Positions 6,186 through 9,777 of a stretch of 9,777 nt of DNA are shown here, piece after piece. The notes beneath the pieces were generated by a model. It did not search any database. It was given only the letters and a program-made list of their open reading frames with translations, and was not told the origin of the DNA. Position 1 is the first letter of the stretch, and every line of letters begins with the position of its first letter. A program made the position numbers and the translations under genes. Source of the stretch: DASUSF01 sp036375275 (GTDB lineage: Bacteria; Pseudomonadota; Alphaproteobacteria; Geminicoccales; Geminicoccaceae); contig DASUSF010000353.1 in NCBI GenBank assembly GCA_036375275.1, positions 1-9,777 on the forward strand. Direction: 5' to 3'.

Positions 6186-7343
6186 ATGGACAGTCTCCAG
6201 CCGTTCACCCTTCGCGTCCCGGACGCCGACATCGCAGACCTCAGGGACCGCCTCGCCCGCGCCCGCTTCCCCGACCAGACGCCGGGCGAACCCTGGGCAT
6301 ACGGCACCGACGTCGCCTATCTCCGGGAGCTGGTTGCCTACTGGCGGGAGCGCTTCGACTGGCGGGCGGCCGAGGCGCGGCTCAATGCCTTCCCGCTGTC
6401 CACGATGCCGCTGCACGACATCGACCTGCGCTTCCTGCACGTGCCGGGCGAGGGTCCCGACCCCTGCCCGCTGCTCCTGTTGCACGGCTGGCCGGGCTCC
6501 GTGTTCGAGTTCCTCGAGCTCATCCCGCGCCTCAGCGACCCGGGCCGCTTCGGCGGCGACCCGGCCGATGCATTCACCGTCGTCGCACCATCGCTGCCCG
6601 GGTTCGGGCTGTCGTTCCGAGCGGGCCAGCGGCGGTTCGGCGTGGAAGCCATGGCCGACTGCCTCGCCGATCTCATGGCCATCCTCGGCTACGACCGGTT
6701 CGGCGCCCAGGGCGGCGACTGGGGCTCGTTCATCGCATCCCGCCTCGGCTTCGCGCACGCGGAGCGGATGCTCGGCATCCACCTCAATCTCATGCCGCTC
6801 CGGCGCGACCCCGAGGCGGTCGCCGACCCGTCGCCGGAGGAGCGCACCTATCTGGAGGAGCTGAAGACCTTCCTGAAGGAGGAGACCGGCTACCAGTGGA
6901 TTCAGGGGACGCGCCCGCAGACCCTCGCCTTCGGGCTCACCGACTCGCCGGTTGGGCTCGCGGCCTGGATCGTCGAGAAGTTCCGGATCTGGTCGGACTG
7001 CGGCGGCGACGTCGAGCGGGTGTTCACGAAGGACCAGCTGCTCCAGAACATCGCGCTCTACTGGTTCACCGGCGCGATCGGCTCGTCCTTCTGGCCCTAC
7101 TACGCGCGCATGCACGGGCCGTGGCCGATCCCGGACGGCGCCACCATCGACGTGCCGACCGGGTACTGCGAATCGCCGCACGAGATTCTCCGCCCGCCCC
7201 GCTCTCTCGCCGGGCGGACCTACACCGACCTCCGGCGCTGGACCGTGATGCCCCGCGGCGGCCACTTCGCGGCGATGGAGCAGCCGGATGCGCTGGCCGC
7301 GGAGATCGCGGCGTTCTTCAGGCCGATCCGGCCCCGGGCCTGA
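6186..7343 (+). CDS. Epoxide hydrolase (alpha/beta hydrolase with EHN domain)
   Basis: A 385-residue hydrolase of the microsomal epoxide hydrolase type, which opens epoxides to diols through an aspartyl-ester intermediate. The EHN N-terminal domain covers about 5-110 and the alpha/beta-hydrolase core follows. HGWPGS (100-105) is the oxyanion-hole motif, the nucleophile is D178 in GGDWGS, and the lid or proton-donor tyrosine is Y305 or Y306 in SSFWPYY. The charge-relay acid is probably E333 (ESPHEIL), matching E404 of the mammalian enzyme, and the base is H360 in GGHFAAME. The catalytic set is complete and the length is normal. A short GAGGA just before the ATG and AGGA at 6173-6176 are the only ribosome-binding candidates, so the site is weak. 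The substrate is unknown. The 3' end overlaps the converging FAD oxidoreductase gene by 26 bp. Confidence 0.93.
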   Translation: MDSLQPFTLRVPDADIADLRDRLARARFPDQTPGEPWAYGTDVAYLRELVAYWRERFDWRAAEARLNAFPLSTMPLHDIDLRFLHVPGEGPDPCPLLLLHGWPGSVFEFLELIPRLSDPGRFGGDPADAFTVVAPSLPGFGLSFRAGQRRFGVEAMADCLADLMAILGYDRFGAQGGDWGSFIASRLGFAHAERMLGIHLNLMPLRRDPEAVADPSPEERTYLEELKTFLKEETGYQWIQGTRPQTLAFGLTDSPVGLAAWIVEKFRIWSDCGGDVERVFTKDQLLQNIALYWFTGAIGSSFWPYYARMHGPWPIPDGATIDVPTGYCESPHEILRPPRSLAGRTYTDLRRWTVMPRGGHFAAMEQPDALAAEIAAFFRPIRPRA

Positions 7344-8457
7344 GCGGCGCTCCGGCCCGGCCTGGGTCCCGATCGAGGGGCGGCAGGCGGCCCGGCTCGA
7401 ACGGCGCGAGGTCGACAGCGCGCACCGCCCCCTCGACGATCAGCTCGGCCATCGCCTCCCCGGTCGCCGGCGCGTTCAGCATGCCCCAGACGCTGTGCCC
7501 GGTCGCGACGTAGGCGCCGGCGATGCCCGGCACCCGACCGATCAGCGGCAGGCCGTCCTGGACGATCGGCCGGTAGCAGGCCTGGACCGCCACCACCTCG
7601 GCCTTGCCGAGCGCCGGCGCGAAGGTCATCGCCATGGCCCGAAGGCGGGCCTCGGCGGTCGGATCGGGCGCCACATCCGCGGGATCGACCGGCAGCGGCG
7701 CCTCGCCCGACATCCCTGAAAGGTAGGTCGTGCCGTCGGGACGCGGCACCACCTCCGGGTGGTCGACCGTGCCATCGGCCGCCTCGCACTCGACGAACAG
7801 CGCTTCCGCCGGGATCGGCTGCGCCGTTCTGAACACCAGGCTGTTGCCTTTGATGCCGTAGACCGTCGGCAGCGGCAGCCAGCGCGCGGCGAGCACGGAC
7901 CAGGGCCCCATGGCGATCACCACGGCGTCGCCCCGAATCTCCTCGCCGTCGACCACCGCCCCGACGATCCGGTCGCCGTCCGGAGCGCGGACGAGGTCCG
8001 TGACCGTGCCCATGTGCAGCCGCGCCCCGCGCGCGGTCGCCGCGGCCATCATCCCCTCGGTGAATCTCGCCGGGTGGATCTGCGCGGTCGTCGCGGGATG
8101 ACCGAGCCGCTGCTGGACCAGCGCCTCCGCGGCGAGCCAGGCCGGGGGCTCGCGACCGCCGCGGTCGCCGAGCCTTCGGCGCGCGCTCGCGACGACGCTC
8201 AGGGTGTCCAGCCGGCGGTAGCCCCAGGGGTTGCCGTGCGCTTCGGCGAGCTCGGCATGCAGGACGAAGCTCCGCCGCGCGAGCGGCCCGAGCGGCGAGC
8301 CGTCGCACCAGTCGAGCGCGATGAACCCGCCGGACTTCCCCGAGGCGCCGCACGCGACTCCGGTCCGCTCGACCACCACGACCTCGACCGCGCGGCGGCT
8401 CAGGAAGTAGGCGATCGAGGTGCCGATCACCCCGCCGCCGCAGATCACGACCCGCAT
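7318..8457 (-). CDS. FAD-dependent oxidoreductase, DAO (glycine / D-amino acid oxidase) family
   Basis: A 379-residue flavoprotein. The start at 8457 places the dinucleotide-binding motif at the N-terminus as the family requires: MRVVICGGGVIG with G7, G9 and G12, and E30 ending the second strand to bind the ribose. ASGKSGGF (38-45) followed by ALDWCDG is typical of a DAO branch that also has plant and yeast (Tda3-like) relatives. The C-terminal flavin-contact segment is complete: CYRPIVQDGLPLIG (294-307) and GAYVATGHSVWGMLNAPATG (314-333). Members oxidise amines or N-substituted amino acids, passing electrons to oxygen or a respiratory carrier; the substrate here is unknown. There is no transmembrane helix. 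Ribosome-binding support is weak (GGAG about 13 bases upstream), and an in-frame GTG four codons earlier is possible. It converges on the epoxide hydrolase and overlaps its end. Confidence 0.92.
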   Translation of the reverse strand: MRVVICGGGVIGTSIAYFLSRRAVEVVVVERTGVACGASGKSGGFIALDWCDGSPLGPLARRSFVLHAELAEAHGNPWGYRRLDTLSVVASARRRLGDRGGREPPAWLAAEALVQQRLGHPATTAQIHPARFTEGMMAAATARGARLHMGTVTDLVRAPDGDRIVGAVVDGEEIRGDAVVIAMGPWSVLAARWLPLPTVYGIKGNSLVFRTAQPIPAEALFVECEAADGTVDHPEVVPRPDGTTYLSGMSGEAPLPVDPADVAPDPTAEARLRAMAMTFAPALGKAEVVAVQACYRPIVQDGLPLIGRVPGIAGAYVATGHSVWGMLNAPATGEAMAELIVEGAVRAVDLAPFEPGRLPPLDRDPGRAGAPLRPGAGSA

Positions 8458-8650
8458 TCGCCAGCCCACTCCGCTGCTCTGCCGCTTGCCCCGCCGGGCA
8501 GGCCGGCCCTGCTTACGACGGCGGGTCGACGGACGCCACCCGGGCGTCCCTCCCGGCGCGGAGCCGCGCGTGCTCCGCGCGGCCCACGGGCGGCATCGGG
8601 TTCCTGGACGCATCGTCGGGCGGGTGAACGGCGGCGACCGCCTGCTCCTC

Positions 8651-8793
8651 GAGCGATTCTCGATGAGATGGAACCGGATGGAACCGCGACGGCGTCCCGC
8701 TCATCGAAAGCAACTGCTCTATTTCGATGGATCGAAGCGGATCACCCGATCCGAGCTGCTCGCAGGCGGTTCCGTCACATCGGGATCCGCTCC
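8651..8793 (+). repeat. Structured 143-bp dispersed repeat, copy 2 (inverted relative to copy 1)
   Basis: This is the plus-strand counterpart of 3201-3343, roughly 80% identical by eye over the same length. It begins GAGCGATTCTCGATGAG and ends ATCGGGATCCGCTCC. The first hairpin pairs CGATGAG (8661-8667) with CTCATCG (about 8700-8706). The second pairs AGCGGATCACCCGAT with ATCGGGATCCGCT (8736 to 8791). It is free-standing in a spacer, not next to a stop codon like copy 1. The copies face opposite ways and enclose 5,307 bp holding the kinase, the epoxide hydrolase and the FAD oxidoreductase. Confidence 0.85.
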
Positions 8794-8934
8794 GATTGCC
8801 GAAGGAGAAGCTCCGGCGGCAGATCCGGAGGACCAGCTCGGGCATCGCCCGCTGGCGGGCCGGCGCGAGCGCGCACTTTCGGCGCGGCATACAGCGGGCG
8901 GGCGGGCGCCAGCGACGCTCAGGCGGCTGCCCGC

Positions 8935-8958
8935 AAAACCGCCGGAAGCGCGCGGCGG
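8935..8958 (-). terminator. Rho-independent terminator candidate
   Basis: On the minus strand, 17 bases after the stop of the 130-residue protein gene, CCGCCG (8958-8953) and CGGCGG (8944-8939) form a six-pair GC stem with an 8-base loop. TTTT (8938-8935) follows at once. The T-run is short but the position is right. Confidence 0.5.
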
Positions 8959-8975
8959 CGCGCCTTCGCATACCC

Positions 8976-9368
8976 TCAGGCAGGAACGGCGGGTCGCTCT
9001 CCGGCATCGGCGCGAGCCGCCTCCAGACAGTGCGCCAGGGCCTCGTGATGGCCGATCCGCTCGACCCGGAGGCCCGAGATCACCGGGTCCCGCACCATGA
9101 CGTCGACGAAGCGGGTCCACTGCTCCTGCGCCTCGAGCCCGGTCAGCACGTCCGGCTGCTCGCGCTCGGCGTTCGGACCGAGGAACAGGAACGCGAACTT
9201 GTGCGACTCCTCGTCGAAATGGACCGCGTAGTAGAGCGTGTGCGGGAAGCGCGCCGCGATCCGCCTGCTGATCGGCCGGCTCCGGTAGAGGTCGAACCCG
9301 ATCAGCTTGATCTCGCGGCGCCGCCGCCCCCGGGCCGCCGGCGCAGCCACATCTCCTGCAATCATCAC
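8976..9368 (-). CDS. Hypothetical protein, 130 residues
   Basis: I do not recognise this family. After a short basic N-terminus (RGRRRREIKLIG, 14-25) it reads like a compact alpha/beta domain: strand IKLIGFDLY, a basic helix (SRRIAARF), paired strands TLYYAVHFDEES and KFAFLFLGP, then a helix (GLEAQEQWTRFVDVMV) and a C-terminal helix (HHEALAHCLEAAR). There is no signal peptide or membrane segment. Its reality is supported by balanced composition unlike the arginine-rich shadow frames, by a promoter candidate 29 bp upstream, and by a terminator candidate just downstream. The start is uncertain: ATGs at 9368 and 9365 and a GTG at 9371 are adjacent, with only a loose GGGACGGG as ribosome-binding site. 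It lies downstream of the fatty-acid cyclopropanase gene on the same strand, 144 bp away. Confidence 0.7.
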   Translation of the reverse strand: MMIAGDVAAPAARGRRRREIKLIGFDLYRSRPISRRIAARFPHTLYYAVHFDEESHKFAFLFLGPNAEREQPDVLTGLEAQEQWTRFVDVMVRDPVISGLRVERIGHHEALAHCLEAARADAGERPAVPA

Positions 9369-9396
9369 ACACCCGTCCCGTGCGATTGATGTTTCT

Positions 9397-9426
9397 CTTA
9401 TACAACCTATGAGAGCGGAGGATCAA
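9397..9426 (-). promoter_or_regulatory. Sigma-70-like promoter candidate for the 130-residue protein gene
   Basis: Read on the minus strand, TTGATC (9426-9421) and TATAAG (9402-9397) are separated by 18 bp. They match the consensus at four of six and five of six positions. The surroundings are the most AT-rich spot in this part of the window. Transcription would start near 9390, leaving a leader of about 20 bases. Confidence 0.5.
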
Positions 9427-9512
9427 GCAGAAAAGCGCGGGCCCCTCCGGCCGGCCTGAAGGCGGCGCGGACGCCGGTGAGGCCGACCCGATGGTGCGGG
9501 GCCGGCTGGCGA

Positions 9513-9777
9513 TCAGGCGGCGCGCACCGAGCCCTCCCGCGCGGACCCGGCATCTATATCGCGCACGTGCCCGAACATGTAGTCCCGGGTCAGCGGGACC
9601 GCGTCCTGACGACGGGCGAGCTGGATCTGGAAGACCATGTGCCCGCCGTGCCGGAAGGCGAGCTCCGATCCGACCAGATAGAACTCCCACATCCGGCCGA
9701 AGCGCGCGTCGTACATGGCCTCGATCCGGGGCCGGTTGGCCTCGAACCGCTGCCGCCAGAGACGGAGCGTCCGAGCG
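9513..9777 (-). CDS. cfa: Cyclopropane-fatty-acyl-phospholipid synthase, C-terminal part (runs off window)
   Basis: Only the last 87 or so residues lie in the window; the frame stays open to the right edge and the true start is beyond it. The visible part contains the conserved C-terminal segments of CFA-family S-adenosylmethionine-dependent methyltransferases: LRLWRQRFEAN, then YDARFGRMWEFYLVGSELAF, then MVFQIQLARRQDAVPLTRDY. These enzymes transfer a methylene group from AdoMet to the double bond of unsaturated acyl chains in membrane phospholipids, usually in stationary phase or stress. The catalytic AdoMet-binding region is outside the window, so activity and exact subfamily cannot be judged. 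After the conserved region there is a short acidic/basic tail ending GSVRAA. The gene ends 144 bp before the start of the 130-residue protein gene on the same strand, with an independent promoter candidate between them. Confidence 0.87.
   Translation of the reverse strand, partial: ARTLRLWRQRFEANRPRIEAMYDARFGRMWEFYLVGSELAFRHGGHMVFQIQLARRQDAVPLTRDYMFGHVRDIDAGSAREGSVRAA

Larger units (their letters stand above)
8458..8975. other. Largely non-coding spacer around repeat copy 2
   Basis: This stretch lies upstream of the FAD oxidoreductase and downstream of the 130-residue protein gene, both transcribed leftward. Apart from the repeat (8651-8793) and a terminator candidate (8935-8958) I see no convincing gene. 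Long open frames on both strands are arginine/proline-rich products typical of very high GC and carry no recognisable motif. The oxidoreductase promoter should lie between the repeat and 8458, but no clear -35/-10 pair was found. Confidence 0.5.

Noticed and set aside
7318..8613. An earlier start giving the FAD oxidoreductase a 52-residue N-terminal extension
   Set aside because: The Rossmann motif of this family lies at the very N-terminus; the extension is arginine-rich and has no targeting features.
8651..8793. Similar peptides encoded by the two repeat copies (for example LAGGSV followed by SGSAP), suggesting a conserved small protein
   Set aside because: The similarity comes from the DNA repeat itself; indels between the copies and the folding pattern point to a non-coding element, and neither copy has a proper start and stop.
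8719..9690. Long minus-strand frame across repeat copy 2, the spacer and the 130-residue gene
   Set aside because: The product is low complexity and arginine-rich; it crosses a promoter and terminator candidate and overlaps the better-formed frame at 8976-9368.

Overview
This is a very GC-rich, densely packed bacterial chromosome segment. An HWE-type histidine kinase, the codon bias and the mix of accessory catabolic enzymes point to an alphaproteobacterium, most likely of the Methylobacterium/Hyphomicrobiales type. The genus is an inference from gene style, not a proven assignment. I see no tRNA, rRNA, CRISPR array, intact transposon, phage gene or recognisable defence system.

Layout, left to right. 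1-523 has no confident gene; it holds a possible small ORF or gene remnant and a 14-bp tandem repeat. 524-2741 (+) is a two-gene unit: an enolase-superfamily enzyme of the mandelate racemase / acid-sugar dehydratase group, then a D-2-hydroxyacid dehydrogenase. 2758-3126 (-) is a small protein with the S-adenosylmethionine decarboxylase (SpeD) layout and an altered active site. 3201-3343 is copy 1 of a structured 143-bp repeat. 3343-6063 (-) is a soluble GAF-GAF-PAS-GAF HWE histidine kinase with no response regulator beside it. 6186-7343 (+) is an epoxide hydrolase of the microsomal type. 7318-8457 (-) is a DAO-family FAD oxidoreductase that overlaps the hydrolase tail to tail. 8458-8975 is mostly non-coding and carries copy 2 of the repeat (8651-8793) in the opposite orientation. 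8976-9368 (-) is an unrecognised 130-residue protein with its own promoter and terminator candidates. 9513-9777 (-) is the C-terminal end of a cyclopropane-fatty-acyl-phospholipid synthase cut by the window edge.

Only the first two genes look like a metabolic unit (acid-sugar or hydroxyacid breakdown, substrate unknown). The rest alternate in strand and look like independent accessory genes. The points most worth follow-up are the SpeD-like protein (self-cleavage Ser and catalytic Cys kept at exact spacing, catalytic His replaced by Tyr), the inverted pair of structured repeats, and the frame-shifting 14-bp repeat just upstream of the dehydratase-like gene. I do not see a clear new multi-gene system.
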